From Paenibacillus sp. JNUCC-31 (lineage in GTDB: Bacteria > Bacillota > Bacilli > Paenibacillales > Paenibacillaceae), in assembly GCF_014844075.1 (NCBI RefSeq), contig NZ_CP062165.1, positions 4,588,001 through 4,652,000 of the forward strand: a DNA stretch of 64,000 nt, in the 5' to 3' direction. The notes below the pieces were generated by a model. It was not told where the DNA came from. It worked only from the letters and a program-made list of their open reading frames with translations, and made no database searches. A program made the translations under genes and the position numbers. Numbering within the stretch: the first letter of the stretch is position 1; each line of letters opens with the position of its first letter. Below are positions 16,833 to 25,633 of the stretch, piece by piece.

Positions 16833-17567
16833 ATGTTAAGTGATTTTTTCAAAAGTATTAGCGAGAACTATGGCCATTTTTTCTCTTGGACCGAGATTGT
16901 GGCTACGCTCTCTGACCCTGTAAGTTGGGGGATTATTGGTAGTCTGATCTTGCTGGAAGGGCTTCTATCCGCAGATAATGCGTTAGTGCTGGCCGTTATG
17001 GTTAAACATTTGCCTAAAGAACAACAGAAGCGCGCGTTGTTTTATGGTATTTTGGGAGCTTATATTTTCAGGTTTATTGCCATTGGGCTGGGGACATTCC
17101 TCGTCAAGATTACCTTGATCAAGGTGCTTGGAGCGTTATACCTCTTGTACATTGCCTACAAAGGACTATTCAAGTCTCAGGCAGAGGAAGATCAGGAAGG
17201 CAAGCAATATTCATTCTGGAAAACCGTGCTTATGGTCGAGTTGATGGATATTGCTTTCAGTATTGACAGTGTTATTGCAGCATTTGGTATCAGTGAGCAG
17301 ATTTGGGTACTCTTCCTCGGAGGCATTATCGGGGTGCTCATGATGCGTGGTGTTGCACAGGTTTTCCTTAAACTCATTGACAAGTTCCCTGAACTGGAAA
17401 AAGCAGCATTTGTCCTTATTGCTATTATTTCAGTGAAAATGATGTTGAGTGCTTTTGGTATCCATATCTCAAATGTGATCTTCTTCTCATTACTGATTGC
17501 TGTATTTGCTGGAGCCATGCTCCTCAGTTCTGCCAGAAGAAAAAAAGAAAACAAAGGTCAGGCCTAA
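16833..17567 (+). CDS. terC: TerC-family membrane protein
   Basis: A 244-residue integral membrane protein with seven or more helices. GSLILLEGLLSADNALVLAVMVKHLP carries the conserved ExxLSxDNA motif, and VELMDIAFSIDSVIAAFGIS the second half of the metal-coordinating pair (E/D residues inside helices). TerC proteins are the membrane core of the Ter system; some members export manganese or load metal onto exported proteins. GGAGG precedes the ATG. A terminator-like hairpin follows the gene. Confidence 0.92.
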   Translation: MLSDFFKSISENYGHFFSWTEIVATLSDPVSWGIIGSLILLEGLLSADNALVLAVMVKHLPKEQQKRALFYGILGAYIFRFIAIGLGTFLVKITLIKVLGALYLLYIAYKGLFKSQAEEDQEGKQYSFWKTVLMVELMDIAFSIDSVIAAFGISEQIWVLFLGGIIGVLMMRGVAQVFLKLIDKFPELEKAAFVLIAIISVKMMLSAFGIHISNVIFFSLLIAVFAGAMLLSSARRKKENKGQA

Positions 17568-17591
17568 TCATTTTCGTCACATTTGCCACAT

Positions 17592-17625
17592 CAATCCCTC
17601 CGCTTCTTGGAGGGATTGGTTTTTA
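17592..17625 (+). terminator. Terminator or attenuator after terC
   Basis: CAATCCCTCC (17592-17601) pairs perfectly with GGAGGGATTG (17609-17618), followed by GTTTTTA. It splits the Ter cluster into a TerB/D/A/C part and an enzyme part; since no clear promoter is seen in the 50 bases that follow, partial read-through is likely. Confidence 0.75.
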
Positions 17626-17671
17626 TACCCCGACAGCATTCATTTGACGATGCAGACTGGCTTCAAGTCAG

Positions 17672-18907
17672 ATGTGTAAGGAGGAGAATAACCTGAAATA
17701 TTTTAATTTTTTGAACTCAGAGGAGGAAGAAACGTTATTTTTTTCTTCGCCCGTATCGTTTAGTCATCGAACCTCCAAAGAAATACTGGCATACGCTGTT
17801 GGGGCTGCTTTGTACATGCCGGCTACCCGTCCGCATATTGCGGACGATATTATGAACGGTAAGCATGAAGGACTCACGACCATCATTATTGATCTGGAAG
17901 ATGCTGTAGGAGATGAGCAAGTTGAGTTTGCGGAACAATGTTTGGCCCAGCATCTTACACTAGTTGCAGAGTACATGGAGACGGGAATGCTGCTTTCCAG
18001 CAGAATGCCTTTGCTTTTTGTACGGGTAAGATCTCCAGAACAGTTGGAACGTCTTTTTGAAATACTGGGTGAACGGATATCCCTGCTGACAGGTATTGTC
18101 CTGCCGAAGTTCAACTGTGAAAATGGACGTGCTTATTTGCAGCTTGTTCACGAATATAATCAGCAGAAAAGTAGCGCACATGCAATCCTATACGCCATGC
18201 CAATTTTGGAGACAGCGGAAGTGATCTACCGTGAGACGCGCTGGGATACATTGCTCCAGTTGAAGCAGATCGTGGATGAGTATGCACAGTATGTACTGAA
18301 CATTCGAATTGGAGCGACGGATTTCTCAAGCCTCTTTGGACTGAGAAGAAGTCCGGAACTCACCATATATGATATTGCAACCATTCGTGATTGCATATCT
18401 GACATTATCAATTTATATGGACGCGTAGACAATGGTTATGTGATATCGGGTCCAGTCTGGGAATATTTTAGCCAGCGTGAACGAGTGTTTAAGCCGCAAT
18501 TAAGACAGACACCATTTGAGGAATCACTGGGCAAGACAGGCCGGAATCTCAGAATGAAATATATTTCGAACTCCATGGACGGAATGATGCGTGAAGTCAT
18601 GATGGATAAGGAGAACGGTATTATAGGAAAAACAATCATTCATCCGACACATATCAAGCCCGTTCAGGCAATGTATGTTGTTACCCATGAAGAGTTCATG
18701 GATGCACAAAGCATTGTAGCTCGCAATGACGGAAGTTTAGGGGTTTTCAAAAGCGTGTATACCAACAAAATGAACGAGATCAAGCCGCACTTGAGTTGGG
18801 CTAAACGAATTTTAATCCGATCACAAATATATGGGGTGTTACATGAACAGCAACATTTTGTCGGGCTCTTGCCCAAACACGAACCAACTTACGTTTCCTA
18901 TTCTTGA
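17672..18907 (+). CDS. HpcH/HpaI-like C-C bond lyase of the Ter cluster
   Basis: A protein of about 404-411 residues with a TIM-barrel lyase fold related to citrate lyase beta and malyl-CoA lyase. MPATRPHIADDIMNGKHEGLTTIIIDLEDAVGDEQVE holds the conserved R-P and LEDAV metal-binding motif; LPKFNCENG and the later IRIGATDFSSLFGLRR are further barrel strands. Ter operons of many bacteria carry such a lyase with the PRTase, Pelota/StiP, HAD and ATP-grasp genes; the joint product is thought to be a small nucleotide-like molecule. The strong site AAGGAGG at 17678-17684 lies inside the frame after the ATG at 17672, so the likelier start is the CTG at 17693, eight bases after it. Confidence 0.85.
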   Translation: MCKEENNLKYFNFLNSEEEETLFFSSPVSFSHRTSKEILAYAVGAALYMPATRPHIADDIMNGKHEGLTTIIIDLEDAVGDEQVEFAEQCLAQHLTLVAEYMETGMLLSSRMPLLFVRVRSPEQLERLFEILGERISLLTGIVLPKFNCENGRAYLQLVHEYNQQKSSAHAILYAMPILETAEVIYRETRWDTLLQLKQIVDEYAQYVLNIRIGATDFSSLFGLRRSPELTIYDIATIRDCISDIINLYGRVDNGYVISGPVWEYFSQRERVFKPQLRQTPFEESLGKTGRNLRMKYISNSMDGMMREVMMDKENGIIGKTIIHPTHIKPVQAMYVVTHEEFMDAQSIVARNDGSLGVFKSVYTNKMNEIKPHLSWAKRILIRSQIYGVLHEQQHFVGLLPKHEPTYVSYS

Positions 18908-20243
18908 TCAGTTCAATGTCACGATTGAGGCTACCCACAATCCTTTGGAAATCCCACTGGAGAATCTATTCTCCATGGCGGCTCGCTTGAATAAAAAGAG
19001 ATCATTTCTCTTTGTCAGTAAGTTACTTGGCAAGCATATTGCCGTCAATCCCTATACCTCGCTATTAAGCGGGGCTGCCCTAGCCGTTCTTCTGTATGAA
19101 GATCTAAGTCACGGAGAGGACAAGCGCATTTCAGAATGGAAACAACGGATGGTTCACGGATTGACAGACCCGGATCAAGCTCGAGAGGCTTATGAGTATT
19201 TAATGGATGTCGGAATGACTTTGCCTGAAGAGGTGAAATTCGTCGGTTTCGCCGAGACAGCCACTGCTCTCGGTCACAGCATGTACGAATTATTCTCTGA
19301 TCATGCAACGTACATTCATTCTACAAGGGAGTATCTGCCTGAAATAGAGCCTCATATTCAATTCGAAGAGGAGCATTCTCATGCGATGTCTCATCGCTGT
19401 TACGCATTGGACTCCGAATCACTCGCAGAGGGTGGACCTCTTGTCCTTGTGGATGATGAGATGACAACGGGCAATACAACATTGAACATTATTAGGGATA
19501 TCCAGCGCACTTATCCGCGCAAGAAATATTATATCGCTTCTTTGCTGGATTGGCGCACAGATGCGGATGAGCAAAGATTCTCTGCGCTGGAAAATGAACT
19601 TGGAATAACAATTACACCATTATGCTTGTTAAAAGGGAAAATTCAGGTCATGGGTGAACCATTGATCGATGCTTCCAGAGAGAAACTGGTGTATGAACCC
19701 TCATCGTCGATAAGTGTTTTGTCTGTAGCAGGTGAAATGGAGCAATGGGCTGCTGTCTCTGCTGATTCGGAGGGGAATCGCTCGTCAATTCCCTATCTTC
19801 GATATACAGGACGGTTCGGAATTCATTCAGCCCATAATCCCGTTCTTAGTTCAGGTATTTCAAGGATCGCAGCTCTTTTGCGAGAAAAAAGGAAGGGCCA
19901 GCGCACCCTTGTTATGGGCACAGGCGAGTTTATGCATATTCCGATGCGGGTTGCAGCTGAAATGGGTGACGGGGTGCTGTACCAGTCCACGACTCGAAGT
20001 CCCATCTATCCTGTGAATTACCCGGGATACGCTGTTATTGCTGGTGAAGGATATGCTTCGCCAGAAGATCCGGCTGTCCAGAATTACATCTATAATGTAT
20101 CCCCGGGGCAATATGATGAGATTTTTGTACTGATGGAAAGACATATGTCCGAAGTTCACATGCAGCCTATGATGGATGTATTGTCACGACTCGGATGTAA
20201 GCAAATATACGTGGTGTACTGCGGTGTTCCACAGGAGGGCTGA
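18843..20243 (+). CDS. Ter-cluster phosphoribosyltransferase with TRSP domain
   Basis: A protein of 466 residues. The first half is a phosphoribosyltransferase: GPLVLVDDEMTTGNTTLNII (~200) is the PRPP-binding loop, preceded by an orotate-PRTase-like fold. The second half (~330-460) contains a TRSP-type domain with TLVMGTGEFMHIPMRVA and SPIYPVNYPGYAVIAGEGYASPED. Such proteins are confined to Ter gene clusters and are proposed to attach ribose phosphate to a base or similar acceptor. I start it at the ATG at 18843, which gives a 65-base overlap with the lyase gene; GGGGTG lies upstream. The substrate is not known. Confidence 0.85.
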   Translation: MNSNILSGSCPNTNQLTFPILDQFNVTIEATHNPLEIPLENLFSMAARLNKKRSFLFVSKLLGKHIAVNPYTSLLSGAALAVLLYEDLSHGEDKRISEWKQRMVHGLTDPDQAREAYEYLMDVGMTLPEEVKFVGFAETATALGHSMYELFSDHATYIHSTREYLPEIEPHIQFEEEHSHAMSHRCYALDSESLAEGGPLVLVDDEMTTGNTTLNIIRDIQRTYPRKKYYIASLLDWRTDADEQRFSALENELGITITPLCLLKGKIQVMGEPLIDASREKLVYEPSSSISVLSVAGEMEQWAAVSADSEGNRSSIPYLRYTGRFGIHSAHNPVLSSGISRIAALLREKRKGQRTLVMGTGEFMHIPMRVAAEMGDGVLYQSTTRSPIYPVNYPGYAVIAGEGYASPEDPAVQNYIYNVSPGQYDEIFVLMERHMSEVHMQPMMDVLSRLGCKQIYVVYCGVPQEG

Positions 20244-20254
20244 GAAGACAAGCT

Positions 20255-21406
20255 ATGAATTTATCTACGATTGAAAGTATGATGAAGCGCAAGATTAAAT
20301 CCCCTGAGCCGCTGGGCAGTTATGACTCGTCCGATGTTGTGTTTTTATTAAAGGACTTAAGCAACATTCATTTGGAAAAAGAGACCGGAGAGCGTGAACA
20401 TGCCATTCAGTCGGGTGTGCATTATTCGGAAATGCTACCCGTGGAGTATCACCCTACGGATGAATATATGGAGTTATTTCACGATACTTTAGCACAATCG
20501 GCGGAGAAAGTGGCTATGGCTGCTGCCGTGGTAGCAGAGATGATCGTGCGCAAGAGGGGATTGGACACCGTTCTGGTCTCGCTCGCTCGTGCAGGAACGC
20601 CAATTGGCATTTTGGTCAAACGTTATATTTCAATGAAATATAACGTGGATATGCCTCATTACAGTATTTCCATTATTCGCGGAAAAGGAATTGATGAGAA
20701 CGCCATTCTATATATTTGGCAACAGCATGGATTGAATGCACCTATTCAATTCATTGATGGATGGACGGGTAAGGGGGCCATTCGTAAAGTACTGGTTGAA
20801 GCCTGCGCGAAGATGGAGGCGCGTTACGGTATTCGACTAAATGATGATCTGGCCGTGCTTGCTGACCCAGGCCAATGTTCTGAAACCTATGGCACTCGAG
20901 AGGATTATTTAATTCCGAGTGCTTGTCTGAACTCGACAGTGTCCGGTCTGATGAGTCGTACCGTACTACGGGAGGACCTCATTGGACCGGATGACTTCCA
21001 TGGAGCCAAGTGGTATAAGGAATGGGCTTCTTCCGATCTGTCGGTTGTTTTTGTGGACAAGGTGGTCGATTACTTCACTAAGGTTGAACAAGAGGCATCC
21101 CTTCAAGCCGATGAAGCACTGTCTCATCCCTCAGAAGTGACTTGGCAGGGAATGGAGGATATCCAAGCCATTCAACAGGCATTCGGTATTCAAGATGTAA
21201 ATCTGATCAAGCCGGGGATTGGAGAGACTACACGCGTACTTTTGCGTCGTGTACCTTGGAAGATCCTGATTGACCGCCCGAACAATCCCAATCTGAAACA
21301 TATTATGCTGCTGGCAGAAGACCGCGGAGTCCCCGTTGAAGTGTTTCCTGGATTGAGCTACTCCTGTTGCGGTATTATTCAATCGGTAAGGGGGGACGGC
21401 GAATGA
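20255..21406 (+). CDS. StiP-like cysteine protease family protein with Pelota domain
   Basis: A 383-residue protein of the StiP family found in Ter clusters. The first ~290 residues contain SGVHYSEMLPVEYHPTDEYM and VLVSLARAGTPIGILVKR, which look like a modified phosphoribosyltransferase-type fold with FIDGWTGKGAIRKVL, plus LADPGQCSETYGTREDYLIPSACLNSTVSGLMSRTVL, where conserved Cys residues gave rise to the protease name. The last ~90 residues (IGETTRVLLRRVPWKILI to the end) are a Pelota/L7Ae-like RNA-binding fold. Enzymatic activity is predicted rather than shown. The next gene starts at its stop codon. Confidence 0.82.
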   Translation: MNLSTIESMMKRKIKSPEPLGSYDSSDVVFLLKDLSNIHLEKETGEREHAIQSGVHYSEMLPVEYHPTDEYMELFHDTLAQSAEKVAMAAAVVAEMIVRKRGLDTVLVSLARAGTPIGILVKRYISMKYNVDMPHYSISIIRGKGIDENAILYIWQQHGLNAPIQFIDGWTGKGAIRKVLVEACAKMEARYGIRLNDDLAVLADPGQCSETYGTREDYLIPSACLNSTVSGLMSRTVLREDLIGPDDFHGAKWYKEWASSDLSVVFVDKVVDYFTKVEQEASLQADEALSHPSEVTWQGMEDIQAIQQAFGIQDVNLIKPGIGETTRVLLRRVPWKILIDRPNNPNLKHIMLLAEDRGVPVEVFPGLSYSCCGIIQSVRGDGE

Positions 21407-22230
21407 TCTATGCAAGCGATCTGGATCAGACCCTGATTTATTCTCGCCGCTCCATGGGCGTTTCCGACGATTCTTCGGGATTGGTTCCAGCCGAATGGAT
21501 TCGGGGTGAGTTATCAGCCTTTATGTCAGGTGATGCGTTACATCAGCTCAAGACTCTCCCCAAAGATATCTTTTTTATCCCTGTAACTACACGGACCGTA
21601 GAGCAGTACCAACGCATTCGGATTTTTCAGCAGGACGTCATTCCGGCTTATGCGATAACGAGCAATGGGGGGAATATTCTGATTGACGGTGAAGTGGACC
21701 TGTCCTGGAACAAGTATGTCCGCTCTCAACTTCAGCAGCATTCGGTGGAGGCTGTTGAGGTGAGGCAGATGTTTGGCGATGTGCTGAACAGCGACTGGGT
21801 TGCAGGGGAGCGACTATGTGATGACTTGTTCTTTGCCTTTGTGATTCACCGTGACCGTATGCCGATAGAGCAAGTCAAAGAGAAGATTCAGGCTTTGGAA
21901 GCACTAGGATGGGAGGCCTCCATTCAAGGGCGCAAGCTATACCTTGTTCCTTCTGGAGTAAATAAGAGAGCTGCGGTAGAACATGTTCGGCAGCGGATCG
22001 GAAATGGTCCTGTTATTGCTTCAGGGGATTCTCTACTGGACCGTTGTCTACTTGACTTCGCAGATTATGCTATTGCTCCGCGCCATGGTGAACTTTACCG
22101 AGAGAAGCAGCGGAATTCTGACTTGATCCCTTACCAATTTACCAAACAATCCGGTATATTTGCCGCCGACGAGATATTGGAATATGTTCGTTCTATACAC
22201 CACGTTGCGATAGGAGATGCTGTCTCATGA
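21403..22230 (+). CDS. HAD-superfamily hydrolase of the Ter cluster
   Basis: A 275-residue HAD phosphatase of the sucrose-phosphatase-like type. Motif I is ASDLDQTLIYS at residues 4-14, motif II is VTTRT (~62), the cap domain lies around 90-190, and GDSLLDRCLLDFADYAIAP is motif III/IV. It would remove a phosphate from a small substrate, presumably an intermediate made by the neighbouring PRTase. The ATG at 21403 overlaps the preceding stop (ATGA); the longer open frame is rejected. The same ATGA overlap links it to the ATP-grasp gene. Confidence 0.87.
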   Translation: MIYASDLDQTLIYSRRSMGVSDDSSGLVPAEWIRGELSAFMSGDALHQLKTLPKDIFFIPVTTRTVEQYQRIRIFQQDVIPAYAITSNGGNILIDGEVDLSWNKYVRSQLQQHSVEAVEVRQMFGDVLNSDWVAGERLCDDLFFAFVIHRDRMPIEQVKEKIQALEALGWEASIQGRKLYLVPSGVNKRAAVEHVRQRIGNGPVIASGDSLLDRCLLDFADYAIAPRHGELYREKQRNSDLIPYQFTKQSGIFAADEILEYVRSIHHVAIGDAVS

Positions 22231-23273
22231 ACAAGACCCGTATTTATTTTAATCGTTGGTTTTCGGTGGCATATCACTATATGAATCTGATTCGAAACAA
22301 CGAAGATGGTTTAGCATTCGAGATCTACGGCACACATTCCGATCCGAACAACATGGCGCTTCAGGGATGTGACCACGCAGAGCTAGAGCCGAAGGTTACG
22401 GGAAGAGAGTACGTTGATTTCTGTCTGGATTTTTGCCGTAGACACCAGATTAATGTGTTTATTCCACGTCTCCATATGCTGGATATTAGCAAGCATGTTC
22501 ACCTCTTCGAAGAGATTGGAACCAAAGTCTTGGTTTGCACAGATACAGAATTACTGGCGCGACTGATGGAGAAGGATCGTTTCTATGAATCTGTGCGTGA
22601 ATTGGGAATTATGAATATCCCGGATTATTTCACCGTTAGCAACGCTTCACAGTTCAAACAGGCTTATGAGGCACTCTCTGGCTCTGGTCATGAGGTGTGT
22701 TTCAAACCATGTAACGGTGAAGGTGGGATGGGATTCAGGGTTATCGATAACAGTCGCAATCCGCTAGAGGAGTTGTTTGGGCATACCCAGAACCGCATCT
22801 CTTTTGAAGATGCATTCCGTGCATTTTCTTCTGTGGAATCCTTCCCCAATATTATGGTCATGGAACGACTCGAGGGGTATGAGTACAGTATTGATTGTCT
22901 AGCTGACAGTGAGGGGAATTTACTGGCGGCTGTCCCACGCTGCAAAGCAGGTGGGCGTTTAAGAAGGCTTGAAGAGCATACTGAACTATTGAAAGTTGCC
23001 AGTGATGTTGCTGCTGCTTATCGCATTCCTTATAACTTCAACATCCAGATGAAATATCGCAAGGAGACTCCGAAACTTCTGGAGATTAATCCACGAATGT
23101 CTGGAGGATTACACGTATCCTGTCTATCGGGAATCAACTTCCCTTATCTGGCTGTGAAGCTGGCTCTAGGTTATGAAGTAGGTCCCTTATATCCACAGTA
23201 TGGTATATTGGGGAGTCATGTAGAACAGCCACTGATTATGGATGCGCAGAAGGTTAAGAACATTAAAGTTTAG
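22227..23273 (+). CDS. ATP-grasp enzyme of the Ter cluster
   Basis: A 348-residue ATP-grasp ligase related to carbamoyl-phosphate synthase and biotin carboxylase. The pre-ATP-grasp domain occupies ~1-105; MEKDRFYESVRELGIMNIPDYF marks the linker; CFKPCNGEGGMGFRVID is the glycine-rich ATP loop; VMERLEGYEYSIDCLAD the adenine-binding strand; and LEINPRMSGGLHVSCLSGIN carries the Mg-binding E-x-N. It joins a carboxylate to an amine or thiol at the cost of ATP. In Ter clusters the substrate is unknown. It ends the tightly overlapping four-enzyme block. Confidence 0.88.
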   Translation: MNKTRIYFNRWFSVAYHYMNLIRNNEDGLAFEIYGTHSDPNNMALQGCDHAELEPKVTGREYVDFCLDFCRRHQINVFIPRLHMLDISKHVHLFEEIGTKVLVCTDTELLARLMEKDRFYESVRELGIMNIPDYFTVSNASQFKQAYEALSGSGHEVCFKPCNGEGGMGFRVIDNSRNPLEELFGHTQNRISFEDAFRAFSSVESFPNIMVMERLEGYEYSIDCLADSEGNLLAAVPRCKAGGRLRRLEEHTELLKVASDVAAAYRIPYNFNIQMKYRKETPKLLEINPRMSGGLHVSCLSGINFPYLAVKLALGYEVGPLYPQYGILGSHVEQPLIMDAQKVKNIKV

Positions 23274-23419
23274 TTTCCAAACATTGACACCTTCTGACTG
23301 GTTTTTTTACAATACGATTATATAGATGATCTTGAGAGTTACACAGAAACGAAGTGATCAAGTGTAGTCTTCATTTGTTCATTGTATACCATGTGTTGTT
23401 ACAGGCAGGAGGATACAGG

Positions 23420-24151
23420 ATGTTACGCAAAACAAAAATTGGACTGGGCGCGTTGATTGGATATGGTATCGCGGCCGCCAGTAGTCCCTTTGTTCCCGAA
23501 TTTGTCTCATGGGCAATTCCAGCTCTGGCTACTATGGTAGGTGGTTTGATCCCCTCAACAAAGCCTCAACAACGGCAAGTTGAAACATCAGGGGCAGCCC
23601 AGAGGTCTGTTAAGGGTCAAGGAAATGGTGGAGAATTGGAGAGAGCCACCAATGACCGATCTATCGTGACACCCACAGATGATAGATCTCAGATAACAGC
23701 ACAATCAGGAGGAACCAGAACGGGACGCCAGCATGATCAGTCTGAACAGGACCTTGTATTTGGACCTGTTATTGAATATCTCGAAGTATTGGAAGATATG
23801 GTCATCTCCGAAGGACAGAAGAATGAATTGGACAATGAGATAGTTGAGAAGTCGTTAGCCTTATTTGCAAGATTGCAGCGTGTTATCCCTGCACTGAAAG
23901 AATTAAACAACGGGGACATAAACCACACGATGCGCAGATTGGTTTTGAAGGATCTAAATGGTTTCATCAATCCATTCCTTCGTCTGAGTGGAGAAGCCAA
24001 GCGTACAAACCGACGGATGTTGTTAAACGGATTGAAAGATGTGGATTCAAAAATTTCCGAGATTGTATCTACCATAGAACATAAAGATTTATTGGAGCTT
24101 CAGAACAAGGCAGAGCTTATTCATCAAAGGTATAATAGCTCCGAATTATAG
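23420..24151 (+). CDS. Ter-cluster protein of unknown function (helical, before TelA)
   Basis: A 243-residue protein. It begins with a hydrophobic, glycine-rich segment (IGLGALIGYGIAAASSPFVPEFVSWAIPALATMVGGLIP) that could lie in the membrane as a short hairpin, then a low-complexity polar stretch rich in Q, G, R, T (~55-110), and a helical C-terminal domain (~115-243) with likely coiled coils. Start chosen at 23420 after GGCAGGAGG. Similar proteins called '5-bromo-4-chloroindolyl phosphate hydrolysis' or YceG-like neighbours occur by telA in Bacillus, but I do not see a firm match. It is 11 bases from telA and probably works with it. Confidence 0.7.
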   Translation: MLRKTKIGLGALIGYGIAAASSPFVPEFVSWAIPALATMVGGLIPSTKPQQRQVETSGAAQRSVKGQGNGGELERATNDRSIVTPTDDRSQITAQSGGTRTGRQHDQSEQDLVFGPVIEYLEVLEDMVISEGQKNELDNEIVEKSLALFARLQRVIPALKELNNGDINHTMRRLVLKDLNGFINPFLRLSGEAKRTNRRMLLNGLKDVDSKISEIVSTIEHKDLLELQNKAELIHQRYNSSEL

Positions 24152-24162
24152 GAGGGATTGGC

Positions 24163-25266
24163 ATGGCAACTGATTATGTTCCATTAAAGCAGGAAGACGA
24201 GCAGCGAATTAACCAGGAAGCGACCCAACTGATTCAAAAAGTTTCGCAGAGTGATGTATTTCATCTGGATACATTAATGGATGACATCGGCAAGTTGGGT
24301 GTAAGAACACAGGAAAAAGCCGGCCAAACGCTGAAAATGCTGGATCGTCCTGTGAATGACCTCATGTCCGGGAATCGGGCTGAAGTGTCTAACATGATAT
24401 TGAAATTGCGTGATGAGTGCGAAAGTCTGCAACAGAGCAAGAACGTCAGTTTTGTAGGACGTTTACTTCGCAAAAGTCCCCTGAAGAACTATGTATACCG
24501 ATATCAGTCTGTTCGAACCAACATAGACAGCATCATCAACGGGTTACGTGACGGGAAGGACAATTTGGAAGAGAGTATCGTAAACATGCGTCAGCTGAAA
24601 CGTTCCTCGATCCAGGAGATATACAACCTGCAGACCAAGATTGCTTTCGGTAATCAGCTTAAAGGATTGTTTGAGGCAGAGATTGCCAAGCCGGAAAATG
24701 AGAACCGTAAAGCACATCTGGAGCGTGGATTGCGCAAAGTTGTTACACGTACACAATCTATGACTGAGATGATCATGCTGTATAATCAGGCGATTGCGGC
24801 GACAGATATCATTAATGACAACAATGACAAACTCATTGACTCCGTGAATAACGCTATAGACAAGACGGCTAATTTGATTACGGTATCCGCGATGATTGCT
24901 ATGGCTTTAAATGATCAGGAGAAGGTTATTTCGGCTGTAGAAGCTACGAACAAAACGATTGAAGATCAGTTTAAAGAGAATGCGAGATTGCTGCGTACCA
25001 CAACGGAGAAGACCAATGACCTATTATCCAAACCATCCATGTCTATTGAGTCCGTTAATCAGGCGATCGGAGACTTAATGTCTGCTCTTGATCTGTCTGA
25101 GCAGTCCAATCGCCGTATTATTGAGAGTTGTAATGACTATACAACCAAGATGACTGCATTGAACGCAGGTATGAGTGAGAGATTGGGACTGGAGGCTCCG
25201 AAGGCTGCAGCCATTCAAGGGAAAGGCCAGCCTGATGCCAATTCGTTAAGCTCTTATTTGGATTAA
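24163..25266 (+). CDS. telA: Toxic anion resistance protein TelA/KlaA (YceH-like)
   Basis: A 367-residue, almost wholly helical cytoplasmic protein. The family features seen are DTLMDDIGKLGVRTQEKAGQTLKMLDRPV near the N-terminus, KSPLKNYVYRYQSVRTNIDSIINGL in the middle, and the long coiled-coil stretch ending in ITVSAMIAMALNDQEKVISAVEATNKTIEDQF. TelA proteins give resistance to tellurite and some membrane stresses; the mechanism is not settled. GGAGGGATTGGC precedes the ATG. A perfect terminator follows, so it closes the Ter cluster. Confidence 0.93.
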   Translation: MATDYVPLKQEDEQRINQEATQLIQKVSQSDVFHLDTLMDDIGKLGVRTQEKAGQTLKMLDRPVNDLMSGNRAEVSNMILKLRDECESLQQSKNVSFVGRLLRKSPLKNYVYRYQSVRTNIDSIINGLRDGKDNLEESIVNMRQLKRSSIQEIYNLQTKIAFGNQLKGLFEAEIAKPENENRKAHLERGLRKVVTRTQSMTEMIMLYNQAIAATDIINDNNDKLIDSVNNAIDKTANLITVSAMIAMALNDQEKVISAVEATNKTIEDQFKENARLLRTTTEKTNDLLSKPSMSIESVNQAIGDLMSALDLSEQSNRRIIESCNDYTTKMTALNAGMSERLGLEAPKAAAIQGKGQPDANSLSSYLD

Positions 25267-25280
25267 AACTCGTTTTCGTT

Positions 25281-25310
25281 AAAAAGAGACGCTGCGGCGT
25301 CTCTTTTTGT
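25281..25310 (+). terminator. Terminator of the Ter cluster
   Basis: AAAAAGAGACGC (25281-25292) and GCGTCTCTTTTT (25297-25308) form a perfect 12-base stem with loop TGCG and a T-run. Confidence 0.92.
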
Positions 25311-25463
25311 TTTCATAAATAGATTTATAGAGATCCACACTTGAATAACGGATTTGGTTTATAAGGGTCTTCACCCGGCAATAATAGGCATACATTGAAC
25401 TCTCCTGCATACAATCTGGTAAGTAAAGAAGGATGCATTTTTCATAGGAAAGGAGTTGGATTT

Positions 25464-25559
25464 ATGCTAACTATAGTTATTGCCGGCATTGCTTGCGTTT
25501 TAATCGTTGTTGCCAGCAGTGAGAAAGCAGAGTCGATTGCGGAGTTGAATGACCGTTAA
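25464..25559 (+). CDS. 31-residue membrane peptide
   Basis: An ATG with a near-ideal site (AAAGGAGTTGG, eight bases away) opens a short frame: LTIVIAGIACVLIVVASS as a single membrane helix followed by an acidic tail EKAESIAELNDR. It stands alone between the Ter terminator and the next gene. The site and the amphipathic design speak for a real peptide; function unknown, possibly a membrane-tuning peptide. Confidence 0.5.
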   Translation: MLTIVIAGIACVLIVVASSEKAESIAELNDR

Positions 25560-25633
25560 TCTTCTGTATTTTTTATTGAGCGTTTGATAGAATGAAGGTA
25601 AACTTTGGAAATGTGTGAAGGAGCTTACTCAAC

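Noticed and set aside
17672..17680. ATG at 17672 as firm start of the lyase gene
   Set aside because: The best Shine-Dalgarno sequence lies after this ATG, so it cannot serve it; kept only as an outer limit.
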